From Cryptomeria japonica (lineage: Eukaryota; Streptophyta; Pinopsida; Cupressales; Cupressaceae), in NCBI RefSeq assembly GCF_030272615.1, contig NC_081405.1, forward strand, positions 309,907,374 through 309,971,373: 64,000 bases of DNA, given 5' to 3'. Made by a program: the position numbers and the translations under genes. Position 1 is the first letter of the stretch; every line of letters starts with the position of its first letter. The notes beneath the pieces were generated by a model. The model was not told the DNA's origin. It saw only the letters and a list, made by a program, of their open reading frames with translations, and ran no database searches. Positions 11,525 through 21,824 of the stretch are shown in pieces.

Positions 11525-12062
11525 AAGTACTACCATCAGCTATCGAAACAACTGGTTTCACCCTACCTTGATAGCCCGATGAAGTCACCAATGGTTGGAG
11601 CGAGTCAAAGTGGAACCATCGGCTATCGGCGGAAGTGTTTTCTACCTACCTCGATGATCCGATGAGGTCGCCAGCGGATTGGAGTGAGTGGAGTGAGTTC
11701 AAGTGGAGCCATTGGGTATCGATATAACATGTTTGATGCTAACCCGATGACCCGATAGGAAGGCATACGGTTTGGAGCGCACTATCGATCATCGGTATTT
11801 AACATGTTAGGAGATACATCGATAACCCGATGGGAAGGCATAATGTGTGGAGCGCATCATCGGCTATCAGAACAACTGGTTTAGAGATACACCAATAAAC
11901 CGATGGAACAACATGTTGTTGGGAGCGCACCATCGGACATCGGCGTGAGGTGTTCAATGCTACACCGATAACCCAAGGAGGAAGTGTGCACTTTGTAAAC
12001 TGTCATCGGTCATCAGAGTGAAGGTTTTGATGCTATCTCGATGAACCGATGGATATACAAAG
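11525..12062 (+). repeat. seven diverged tandem units with CATCGG and CCGATG motifs inside solo LTR B
   Basis: About seven units of 72-100 bp each start with a form of CCATCGGCTATCGG and contain CCGATGACCCGATGGGAAGG or similar, then TTTGGAGCGCA. CATCGG and CCGATG are reverse complements, so each unit can pair within itself. The array lies upstream of the TATA box at 12140, that is, in U3, where transcription-factor sites of LTRs usually sit. Confidence 0.75.
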
Positions 12063-12139
12063 TCAATTATAGTCAGAAACCGAATTGTGTCGAGTTGAAT
12101 CTCGTCTGTTAGGAAAGATTCATGACATGTCTAGGAGGC

Positions 12140-12147
12140 TATAAAAG
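12140..12147 (+). promoter_or_regulatory. TATA box of solo LTR B
   Basis: TATAAAAG on plus, downstream of the tandem array and about 0.5 kb before the nested insertion, consistent with the U3/R junction of a plus-oriented LTR. Confidence 0.5.
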
Positions 12148-12685
12148 ACCCAATGGGAATTTTCTAAAGAGGTTAGAAGGAGGTTGGATTGGGATTGTCG
12201 GATGTGTTGATTCCATAGGAACAAACTTCTTTTGAATAGCAATGTGAAGATCATTTTCTGGTTTCTTTTCTTAGAGTTAAATTTGTGTTTGTAAACTATA
12301 AATAATGGCTTAAATATTTAAATGCCAATGTGATAGTGTAGATGTTAATTTTCTGTGTTTTGTGAGTTCAAATTTTGAAGTCGTGCCAAGCTCGGCTCTG
12401 TAGATAAATTTGTCTTTCTGTTCTTGTTTTTTTGTTGGTGACAAGCAATTATAACATGGCTCTGTCTTGATTCTCCATCATGGGATCCACACGACCATTA
12501 GAGGTTGTCAAGAAGAGCCAGCCATGTATAGTAGAGTTCTACTTGTAGCAGACCAGGGAATGGCGTCGGTCGTTTCAATAGACTGGCCCTAGGTGAGCTT
12601 GATGATAACCCGATTGGGTATCAGTGACCAAGAGGAATCACTTGTAGGCTAGACCGGAGTCTAGGATATTAGCCTTAGACCAGGG

Positions 12686-14266
12686 TGATGGGAAAGGCTT
12701 GGGATAGACTAGCCTAGTCTATGCTCTTTGATCTTCTTCTTGGATCACTAGGTGTTCCAACCACACCCTAGGGTCTCTAGGACTTCCCTTTCTTGTGGGA
12801 TTCCTTGACCTTTCCCAATCCACCCACCAACAACAAGTGATTCTTCTCCTAGGCTCTCACCTACTCACAAGCTTCAAAAACTCTTACATAGGCTTATAAG
12901 GGTTTAACTCTTCCTACACCTTCTCAGGTCCTAGCAAGGATGGGATAGGTCTTCAAAGTGTTTCTGCAATCACTCATGTTCCCCCAAGAGGTTTTGACAT
13001 TCCTTCTTGTTACCGATTTCACTATTTTGCTTTTTTCCTACAAAATAAGGCTACAAGGAATGAGCCCCTATTAGGCCTCCATTCTGAACTTTTAGGGCCT
13101 CCACCTGCAAGCGATGCCAAAACTTGGAAAACTTCCCAAAGGCACTGCTATTCATTTGTCAAAAGCTCAAGGAGTTTCCTGGTTTTGGGACCCCAAGTGT
13201 CCGTACACTGCCCTAGGAGAAATTAAGGGTTTTTAAGGGTTTTTTATGCCTGCTAGGGATACAGAGATGGTTTGTTGTCTTCACCACCTTGTCTGGATTG
13301 GTGGAAGCTCCTCCTTCTCACCAATGATGCTCAACACACCCCTCTTCAACTCCTCCAAAGGGTTCCTCCTTCCTTGTCCTTCCTTGCTCTCACGAACCTC
13401 TGCAACCTTGACCCTTCCTAGCTGGGCACAGTCCAGTCTCTCCTAGGAGTGGGTCTTTAAAGGGTTTTCCTGCATTTTCCAAGGCCCTGCTTCCTATAAG
13501 ATACTATACAGGGTCTTTAATCCTATACCCCATGGTTTCATGGTGTTTCCATAAGTGGGATAGGAGTTACCAACCCATTTGCACAAAACAGTCCAAAACT
13601 GGACAGTGAAGAAGAAATTACAAAATATTTACAAAGCACACAAAACCTACAAAACAAACTTGATCTAAATGCTCAAAATGAAAGTATTAACACTAAAAAA
13701 GACTCTCCACATAGTTTAGTTTCTAGAACAATCTATTATCAATCCTTCAATGCTCCATTTGTGCCGACTGGCAACAAAAACTCAGTCACAGTCAAGGTGT
13801 TTCTCCTTTGGCCGTACAATCTGACATCCAACCACTCATTTTAGGGTTTGCAACAATTTATAATGTCTTTTCCTCAGTTTTTGTGCCAAGGTTAGGGTTC
13901 CCAATGCCAAGCTAAGGTTATGACCAATTTGGTGGAAAAGTTGCTTAGCAACTTTGAAAAGTTGTCATGCAACTTTTTGCAACTTTTAAGCAACTTTTAC
14001 GATGTTGCTTTTCTTGGCTTTTAGGCCTTTATTAGGCTATCCTCTGGACACAACCATGCCAAAGGGACCCCAAACTCATCAATAGGCTCACATTCCCTCA
14101 ACTCCAAGAGAAAACTCAACCTAGACTTGTGAACCTAGGACCTAAACTAGGACCTAAACAAAACCAACGAGCTCTTGGCTCTTATTATATTTACATGGCT
14201 TCATAAAGAAGAAAAATCACAACAAAATCAAATGGTGGGAGCCCTTATAAGGGTGCTCCTGCACCA
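12686..14266 (-). repeat. 3' LTR of chromovirus C
   Basis: On plus it starts TGATGGGAAAGGC and ends CTCCTGCACCA; nearly colinear with 18965-20544. It contains a cluster of GCAACTTTT / AAAAGTTGC inverted motifs (about 13943-14012). Short open frames inside are non-coding. Confidence 0.95.
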
Positions 14267-14280
14267 TACTCCCCCTCTGC
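14267..14280 (-). other. polypurine tract of chromovirus C
   Basis: On minus this reads GCAGAGGGGGAGTA and directly precedes the 3' LTR start TGGTGCAGG. It is the expected primer for plus-strand DNA synthesis. Confidence 0.8.
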
Positions 14281-14286
14281 ACAGAA

Positions 14287-14490
14287 CTAAGGAACTAGGG
14301 GAGAGATAAGAGCCGGATCAATACCAAGTTTCTTGAACCTACCCTCTTGAACCCAAGTGGCTTCAGACTTAGGTTGACCTGCCCACTTCACCAAGTGTTC
14401 CATGTAGACCTGGTGTCTAGTAGACTTCTTCACCCTTGACTCCAAGATCTGCTCTGCTATGGGCTGCTTCACTTGAGGCAAGGCATTCAC
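14287..14490 (-). pseudogene. chromodomain at the integrase C-terminus, chromovirus C
   Basis: The sequence has the order IAEQILESRVKK, then YMEHLVKWAGQP, then SEATWV, matching the chromodomain core (beta strands plus a C-terminal helix beginning at RFKKLG). In this family the domain directs integration to particular chromatin. It is separated from the upstream integrase frame by a stop near 14500 and ends at a natural stop just before the polypurine tract. Confidence 0.8.
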
Positions 14491-14499
14491 ATCTAAGTC

Positions 14500-15954
14500 C
14501 TATAGCACCTTGGCTTGATTCCCAGTCTGCCCTACTATTTCACCTTTGTATAATACCAAATCAGCAACATTGAAGACTGGTGATATAACCAAATCTGAAG
14601 GAAGATCCACCTTGTAGGCGTTCTCAACATATTTGGACATAATTTTACAAGGTCCTACCCTCTTCATTTGCAACTTAGTAGGCATGCCCCTTTGTATTCT
14701 AGCTTTGTTTAAATGGACCATCACATAGTCACCCACTTTGAACTGAACCTCTCTCCTTTTCTCATCCACTTTAGCTTTCATTTTTTGAGTAGACTCTAGG
14801 ATGGCTCTCTTGACCTGTTCTTGTACTTCCTTGATGTTTTGGGTGAAGTCCTCTTCTTGCCCACTCTTCATCTCCATTGAACCAAGTTCTCTTAGTTCAT
14901 ACACCCCTATAAGGTGTCTGCCATAGACAACCTCAAAAGGACTCCTTCCAGTGGTCCTATTTACACTATCATTGTAGGCATACTCAGCTTGTGGAATAAC
15001 TAGATCCCAAGTCTACCCATACTCCTTTGTTAGACACCTTAGCAAGTTTCCTAACACCCTGTTAATGACTTCAGTTTGACCATCAGTTTGTGGATGGTAA
15101 GCTGAGCTGAATGATAGATCAGTTCCTAGTCTTCTCCATTAGGTTTGCCAAAAGTGGCCCATGAACTTAATATCCCTATCTGAAACAATACTTAATGGGA
15201 GTCCATGAATCCTTACAATCTCCTTAAAGAAGAGATGTGCAATATAACTAGCATCATGAGTAGTTCTACATGGAATGAAGTGGCTCATCTTAGAAAACTT
15301 GTCTACTACCACATAGATGCTATCCATACCTATCTTTGTCTTGGGGAGTCCTACCACAAATTCCATGCTCACACACTCCCAAGACCTATTTGGAACCGGT
15401 AATGGCTGATAGAGGCCTACATTTCTTAATCCTCCTTGTGCCCTTTGGCACACACCACATTGCTCCACATACCTTCTCACATCCCTTGGCAACCTAGGCC
15501 AATAGTAGTATCTTTGTACTAGATCCAAAGTTTTATTGGTTCCAAAGTGTCCACTTAGGCTTCCATTTTGTTTCTCTTGTATGAGATTTTCTCTCATGGA
15601 TCCTCTAGGGACACATAACTGATTGCCTTTGAACAAGAGACCATTTTGAAGAGTATAATCTGCATAATCACCATAAAAATGATTCTCAAACTCCTTCCAG
15701 ACCTTGTAGGTTGATGAGAAGTCTTCATCTTCTTCATAGAGATCCTTGAAACCTTCTATCCCTATGCTCTGCAATTGCAATGCTTGGACAGTCAATAACT
15801 TCTGGCTTAAAGCATCTGCCACCTTGTTGAGCTGCCCCTTTTTATGCTTGATGGTAAAGGTAAAGGATTGGAGGTACTCCATCCACTTCAAATGTCTATT
15901 GCTAAGCTTCTCTTGAGTGTTAATGTAACTCAAAGCCTGGTTATCTTTGAACAC
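14500..15954 (-). pseudogene. RNase H end and integrase, chromovirus C
   Basis: From 15954 the frame continues the RNase H domain (FKDNQALSYI, then IKHKKGQLNKVADALS). It then enters the integrase zinc-binding part (SGHFGTNKTL ... CGVCQRAQGG), the catalytic core ([40 protein letters not shown]) and a C-terminal part (EVQFKVGDYVMVHLN). The core's first acid, normally Asp in VSMDF, is Glu here. Stops lie near 15138 (after FWQT) and near 15020. The product would insert the DNA copy into the genome; this copy cannot make it intact. Confidence 0.85.
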
Positions 15955-15999
15955 CTCAAATTCTTTTGGGAGTAGGTAATGCCTCCACTTCCTGAGAGA

Positions 16000-17382
16000 C
16001 TAAACTAGTGCATACAACTCTAGATCATATGCTGAATAGCTCTTCTTTTCCTCATTAAGCTTCTCACTAAAAAATGCCACAGGCCTTCCCTCTTGGCTCA
16101 AAACACCCCCTACTGCAATTCCACTTGCATCACACTCCAATGTAAATAGCTTGTCAAAAGTAGGTAAGAGTAGGATGGGTTTTGTGGCTACTTCTTGCTT
16201 CAATAATTGGAATGCTTCATCAACTTGTTCAGTCCATTTGATCTTAGTTTTTAGGCCTCCTTTTATAGTGTCAAGTACTGGTGCACATATGCCACTGAAG
16301 TTCCTTACAAACTTTCTATAGAATTGGGCTAAACCATGGAAGCTCCTAACTTCAGTCCCTGTTTTAGGGGCAGGCCAATTCAAGATTGCCTCCACTTTGC
16401 TTGGGTCCATCTTCAAGGTTCCCTTAGACACCACAAACCCCAAGTAGACTAACTCTTGCTTCAAGAACTCACATTTCTCTAAGTTGATTGCCAACTTCTC
16501 TTCATGCAACCTCTCTAGGACTAACCTCAAATGTTCAAGGTGCTCCTCTTTGGTTCTGCTATAGATGAGTATGTCATCTAAGTACACCACCACAAATCTG
16601 CCTGTGAATTCCTTCAACACCTCATTCATCAACCTCATGAAGGTGCTTGGGGCATTAGTAAGTCCAAATGGCATCACAAGCCATTCATACAACCCTTTTG
16701 TGGTCTTAAAAGTGGTCTTCCACTCATCACCCTCCTTAATCCTAATTTGATGATAACCACTTTTAAGGTCCAACTTAGTAAAATACGTGGCACCCCCTAA
16801 ACAGTCCATCAAATCCTCTATTCTAGGAATTGGGAATCTGTACTTTATAGTGATCCTATTTATTACCCTTGATTAAGTGCAAAGTCTCCACTTGCCTTCC
16901 TTCTTTGATGCTAGTACTACTAGGACTACACATGGGTTGATGCTCTTCTTGATCAGTCCTTGATCCAACAACTCCCGCACTTGCCTTGCCACCTCCTTGT
17001 TTTGATTAGGTGTGAGATTATATGCTGCTTTATTGGGTAGGGATGCACTGGGTACAAATTCTATTTGATGGCTTACAGACCTTCTTGGTGGAAGTGTTGT
17101 AGGTGCTCCATCACTCACTTTGTCTTTATATTCTTGCAACATTTGCTCTACCTCCTTAGGTACCTCTGTCTGCAACTTACCTTCCTCCTCCTTTAGCTTC
17201 ACAAAGATGGCACATCCCACTGCCTCCTCTTCATGCAGTAGGTGTAAGAACTCTTTACCAGTGTTAAGTAAGACACTAGGTGTTCTTGAGGTTCCCTCAT
17301 CATTCTCTGTCAGAGACTGAATCTTAAAGGTTCTGCTGTCCTTCTTGAAGGAAATGGAGTTCTCCTCTCCATCATAGATCAC
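16000..17382 (-). pseudogene. reverse transcriptase and start of RNase H, chromovirus C
   Basis: The block holds RT motifs in order: [54 protein letters not shown], and the active-site box [12 protein letters not shown] with both Asp residues intact. The connection ([18 protein letters not shown]) and the RNase H start ([27 protein letters not shown]) follow. Stops interrupt at about 16873 (after WRLCT) and about 16000 (after ELYALV). The last is where related elements have Gln, so it fits a CAG to TAG change. Confidence 0.9.
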
Positions 17383-17397
17383 CTTCCTATCAAATTG

Positions 17398-17634
17398 CTA
17401 GGGTCTACCTAGCAGTAGATGACAAGCATCCATGGGTAGCACATCACAAAGGATCTTGTCCTTGCACCCTCCAATAGAAAACTCCACCCAAGTCTGTTCA
17501 TTGACATGCATACTCTGCTCTTGATTCAACCATGTCACCTTGTAAGGATTAGTGTGGGGTATCTTTGTGAGTTTCAACTTCTTGGCTGCCTCATCTGATA
17601 TGATGTTATCAGTTGACCCTGAATCAACTATCAC
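17398..17634 (-). pseudogene. aspartic protease, chromovirus C
   Basis: Holds the aspartic protease active-site form VDSGSTDNII and the later hydrophobic box DACHLLLGRP. It is flanked by in-frame stops on both sides (about 17635 and 17397). It would process the gag-pol polyprotein. Confidence 0.8.
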
Positions 17635-17637
17635 CTT

Positions 17638-18924
17638 TTAGACCTTACCAAGGATTTTGCATCTCACCCTAAACAATGCTCTCCTATGCTTAGGTTCATC
17701 CTTAACCGGCTGTCTTATCAAGACCCTATTGAACATCATATTTTCTCCAATTTCTGATTCAATATGGTCCACCTCAAGTGTTATGCTGCTTGATGTGTCT
17801 TCATGGGCATAAGCAACCCTCTTTCCACTGTTTGATGAGGTAGGCTTGTCAGGGCATCTATAGGCCGGGTGTCCCAATTGACCATAATTGTAGCATTTCA
17901 TGGTTGCAAAGTAGGAATTACCCCTACCAGTACCTCTGCTCCTATGTGGACCTCCTTGTGCACCTCTTCCTCTATAATGGCCTCCTCTGAGATTGGTTTC
18001 ACTATTATGCTCAGTCAACTGGGACTCTCCTTGGTTCCTTTGCTCATTTGCCTTGCTTTGGTAACCACCTTAGTGACTCATTTGATCTCTACCTCTGCCT
18101 CTACCCCTGTTGTTGGAGTCTCCCTTCTTTTTGTTCCTCTCTTCCACCTTAGCAGCAAGCTAATGACACTTTTGGACAGTGGTAGGAGTCCATAGGCTTA
18201 TCTCCTCTTGGATGTTCCACTTTAGGCCACTTAGATACCTAGCCACCTTGATAGATTCCTCTTCTTGGACTTTGGATCTAAGACAAAGCTTCTGAAACTC
18301 CTCTATGTAAGAGGCCACATCAAGATCTTTCTGCTTCAATCCCTGTCTTTTCTTATGAAGTTGGACTTCATAATCTTCTGGCAAGTAGTTCTCCTTGATC
18401 TTATTCACCATGGCCTTCCAGTTTGCAATAGGTAGCTTCCCCATACTGATTCTCTCCTCTTGCAGGTACTTTCACCATGTCAAGGTTGCTCCCCTTAGTC
18501 TTGATTTGGAAACCTTAACCTTTTGGGCTTTTGTCACACCTTCACACTCAAAATGGTTCTCCATACCCTCAATCCATTCCATGATGGTGTCAATATCCAT
18601 CCTTCCACTGAAAAGTGGCAATCCTTCAAAAGATTTTGTATTCAAAGCCTTAATGGCCTTTACAAAAGGTTCTTCATTGATTAAGGGGCCTCGTTCAGGT
18701 ATGATGTCATCTATATCAATAGCTTTCTTGCCTCTATCATTGGTGTCCACACCCCAAAGTTCTTGTGCCCTCTGATCAACCACTTCTTCCAGCTTGTTCC
18801 TTATCTCACTCATAGCATCTTCAAGGAGTCTATTTTTCTCCTTTTGTTCTTCTACCTCCCTAGCCAGCTCTGCATTGGTGACCATTATGTTCTCCCCTAC
18901 TGATTCACTAGAATATAGAGACAT
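17638..18924 (-). pseudogene. gag, chromovirus C
   Basis: The Met at 18924 starts a coiled-coil-like region (AELAREVEEQKEKNRLLEDA). Next come a retrotransposon-gag capsid part (FSGRMDIDTIMEWIEGMENHF; VASYIEEFQKLCL; YLSGLKWNIQEEI), an Arg/Gly-rich linker (about 18000-17930) and a zinc knuckle CYNYGQLGHPAYRC whose second Cys is Tyr. Stops occur near 18471, 18159 and 18070. The first (W-stop-K) and the last (H-stop-G) fit TGG to TGA and CAA to TAA. Confidence 0.85.
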
Positions 18925-18948
18925 GCACGGTCCACCAAATCTTTAACA

Positions 18949-18961
18949 GGCTCTGATACCA
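18949..18961 (-). other. primer-binding site (initiator Met tRNA), chromovirus C
   Basis: Minus strand reads TGGTATCAGAGCC, the exact plant iMet primer site, three bases from the 5' LTR edge at 18965. Confidence 0.92.
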
Positions 18962-18964
18962 ATC

Positions 18965-20544
18965 TGATGGGAAAGGCTTGGGATAGACTAGCCTCGTCTA
19001 TGCTCTTTGATCCTCTTCTTGGATCACCAAGTGTTCCAACCACACCCTAGGGTCTCTCGGACTTCCCTTGCTTGTGGGATCCCCTGACCTTGCCCAATCC
19101 ACCCACCAACAACAAGTGATTCTTCTCCTAGGCTCTCACCTACTCACAAGCTTCAAAAACCCTTGCATAGGCTTATAAGGGTTTAACTCTTCCTACACCT
19201 TCTCAGGTCCTAGCAAGGATGGGATAGGTCTTTAAGATGTTTCTAAAATCACTCATGTTCCCCCAAGAGGTTTTGACATTCGTTCTTGTTACCGATTTCA
19301 CTATTTTGCTTTTTTCCAACAAAATAGGGCTACAAGGAAGGAACCCCTATTAGGCCTCCATTCTGGACTTTTAGGGCTTCCACCTGCAAACGATGCCAAA
19401 ATTGGAAAACTTCCCAAAGGGACTGCTATTCATTTGTCAAAAGCTCAAGGATTTTCCTTGTTATGGGACCCCAAGTGTTCGTACACTTCCCTAGGTGAAA
19501 TTAAGGGTTTTTAAGGGTTTTTTAGGCCTGCTAGGGACACAAAGATGGTTTGTTGTCTTCACCACCTTGTCTGGATTGGTGGAAGCTCCTCCTTCTCACC
19601 AATGATGCTCCACACACCCATCTTCAACTCTTCCAAAGGGTGCCTCCTTCCTTGTCCTTCCTTGCTCTCACGAACCTCTGCAACCTTGACCCTTCCTAGC
19701 CGGGCACAGTCCAGTCTCACCTAAGAGTGGGTCTTTATAGGGTTTTCCTACATTTTACAGGGCCTTTCTTCCTCTGAGATACTATATAGGGTCTTTACTC
19801 CTATACCCCATGGTTTCATGGTGTTTCCACAATGGGGATAGGAGTTACCAACCCATTTTCACAAAACAGTCCAAAACTAGACACTGAAGAAGAAATTACA
19901 AAATATTTAAAAAGCACACAAAACCTGCAAAAAAAACCTGATCTAAATGCTCAAAATGAAAGTATTAAAACTAAACAAGACTCTCCACATAGTTTAGTTT
20001 CCATAACAATCTATTATCAATCCTTCAATGCTCCATTTGTGCTGACTGGCAACAGAAACTCAATCACAATCAAGGTGTTTCTCCTTTGGCCGTACAATCT
20101 GACATCCAACCACTCATTTGAGGGTTTGCAACAATTTATAATGTATTTTCCTCAATTTGTGTGTCAAGGTTAGGGTTCCCAATGCCAAGCTAAGGTTATG
20201 ACCAATTTGGTGGAAAAGTTGCTGAGCAACTTTGAAAAGTTGTCATGCAACTTTTTCCAACTTTTAAGCAACTTTTGCAATGTTGCTTTTCTTGGCTTTT
20301 AGGCCTTTATTAGGCTATCCTTTGAACACAACTATGCCAAAAGGACCCCAAACTCATCAATAGGATCACATTCCCTCAACTCCAAGATAAAACTCAACCT
20401 AGACTTGTGAACCTAGGACCTAAACTAGGACCTAAACAAAACCAATGAGCTCTTGGCTCTTATTTTATTTACATGGCTTCATAAAGAAGCAAAATCACAA
20501 CAAAATCAAATGGTGGGAGCCCTTAGAAGGGTTCTCCTGCACCA
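18965..20544 (-). repeat. 5' LTR of chromovirus C
   Basis: Nearly colinear copy of 12686-14266, with the same TGATGGG...GCACCA plus-strand ends and the same GCAACTTTT cluster (about 20215-20290). Short open frames inside are not genes. Confidence 0.95.
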
Positions 20545-20846
20545 CAGGAGAAGTTGGGATCAAAGAGAGAGAAGATCCAAAAATGAGGAGAAAGCAACTT
20601 ACCAGAAGTTGTAGGCATAATAAATGGTAGAGTAAACCCTGCAAGGTGTCTGGTTAGATTCAGTGGAAGAGTGAGTTGGTTGATTTATGAAATTGAATTC
20701 ACAAAGAGTAGAGTAATAAACCTCGGTAGTGAGGGCCTAGAGTGGATTAGGGGAATAGAGAGAAGCATTCCCGAGTTAGGCTAGGAAAAAGGCCTTGGTG
20801 TGAGTCAAGCTGACTCAAGCAATCTAGGGTCCTCCCTATCAGACTT

Positions 20847-21028
20847 TTACCTACTTCGTAAATACCAAATACATGGTTATGCAAACTTAGGTAAAGACAA
20901 AAAATGGCTATGGGGTGGTGGAAAATAAATCCAAAAGAGGTTGTGACATTAAACAACCCAAATGTAGGTGTGAATGACACATGTCAATGTAGGATTATTG
21001 TATGTATGATCATACTAACCATTCTAAT
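20847..21028 (-). repeat. Copia 2 3' LTR, fragment b
   Basis: Matches the intact LTR at about 38127-38310 (ACCTACTT.GTAAAT.CCAAATACATG; AATAAATCCAAAAGAGG; CATACTAAC.ATTCTAATAT). Bounded left by the solo LTR's duplication and right by ATAT and the DNA transposon. Confidence 0.85.
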
Positions 21029-21085
21029 ATGGGTAAGTGCAAGAAGTTGTGTCCACTTAATGTGGAAGTTTTGGACTTAGTTAAA
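21029..21085 (+). repeat. left terminal inverted repeat of transposon D
   Basis: Begins GGGTAAGTGCAAGAAGTTG, then TGTCCACTTAATGTGGAAG and TTTTGGAC. It pairs with the reverse complement of about 33575-33638. Confidence 0.88.
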
Positions 21086-21114
21086 AAGTGGAAATCGGGC
21101 GAAGTGAATAGGAG

Positions 21115-21320
21115 ACGAATTAGGATCCCGTTTACACTCGGGATCCTGTGGGCCCCGGGATCCCAAGCCTAGAACCCCAAATGGGATCCCGTTTTTAAAC
21201 AAAACAGGATCTCGTGTTGAAATGAAATGGGATCCCGTTTCATTTCAACATGGGATCCCGTTTTCATTTCAACACGAGATCCCGTTTTCATTTCAACACG
21301 GGATCCCGTTTTGAATATAT
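21115..21320. repeat. GGGATCCC palindrome array, left subterminal region of transposon D
   Basis: About nine forms of GGGATCCCG or AGGATCTCG. The last five are in regular 25-26-bp units ending TTTTCATTTCAACAC. A shorter, diverged counterpart lies at 32673-32782 near the other end. Confidence 0.85.
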
Positions 21321-21824
21321 ATATTTTTTATTTTAAATGAAATGGAGTTCATTTTTGCCATATGAGATCTAGATTGAAGGAGTGGAGCCCTCCCAAAAAT
21401 TGCCAGCAACCCCCCTGCAAGTCTTCTAGGTATGCCCAACACCCATTTTTATTCAATAATTCATTTTTAGATTAATTGTTTAGTTAAAAAATTAGATTTT
21501 TAGTTTAAAATTATTATTTTTTGTTAGAAAAAAAATGATTTTTAGCTTGATAATTATTTTTTTCATTAGAAAAGTATGTTTTTAGTTTAAAAATTAGTTA
21601 AATTTAGTTTGAAGTTTTTTTATGAACTGATTAGATTAGGATTTTTTTTAAATGAATAAATTTAATAAAAATGTTGAAAACCTTGAAATGAAACCAAAAC
21701 CCCCAAAAAAATCAAAACCAAAACATTTAATTTACAAGTTTAAAACAAAAACAAAAATGAAAACCAAAACCAAAAAATTACAACAAAAACGAAACTATTT
21801 CAAACATCTAAATTGTATACAACA
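21321..21824. other. AT-rich spacer of transposon D
   Basis: Poly-A/T and Lys-codon-like runs; no domain recognised. The open frame at 21652-21963 is low-complexity (KPK, KTKT) and unlikely to be a gene. Confidence 0.4.

Larger units (their letters stand above)
12686..20544 (-). mobile_element. Ty3/gypsy chromovirus C, complete with both LTRs, coding region decayed
   Basis: The element is 7.86 kb, with direct LTRs at 12686-14266 and 18965-20544, minus-strand gag-protease-RT-RNase H-integrase-chromodomain, an iMet primer site beside the right LTR and a polypurine tract beside the left LTR. Flanking 5-bp duplications caggg (12681-12685) and cagga (20545-20549) differ by one base. The chromodomain at the C-terminus of integrase places it among the chromoviruses. 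The LTRs are clearly very similar, so it is fairly young, but the polyprotein has about nine in-frame stops. Confidence 0.93.
11384..20841 (+). mobile_element. solo LTR B, interrupted by the chromovirus
   Basis: It starts TGGTGCAGGAGCACC (11384) and ends CTCCCTATCA (20841), inside near-identical 5-bp duplications gagtt (11379-11383) and gactt (20842-20846). Removing the chromovirus leaves about 1.6 kb with TG...CA ends and no internal coding region, hence a solo LTR. Its first bases match the chromovirus LTR start in opposite orientation, and the LTR lengths are close (about 1.59 and 1.58 kb), so the two are probably from related families. Confidence 0.7.

Noticed and set aside
13246-13446. 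Open frame in the LTR, with similar ones at 19832-20173 and 20445-20630
   Set aside because: They lie inside the two LTRs, differ between the near-identical copies, and show no domain.
15205-15402. Plus-strand open frames over the chromovirus, also at 16565-16750, 17120-17320, 17869-18195 and 18395-18775
   Set aside because: Antisense shadows of the gag-pol reading.
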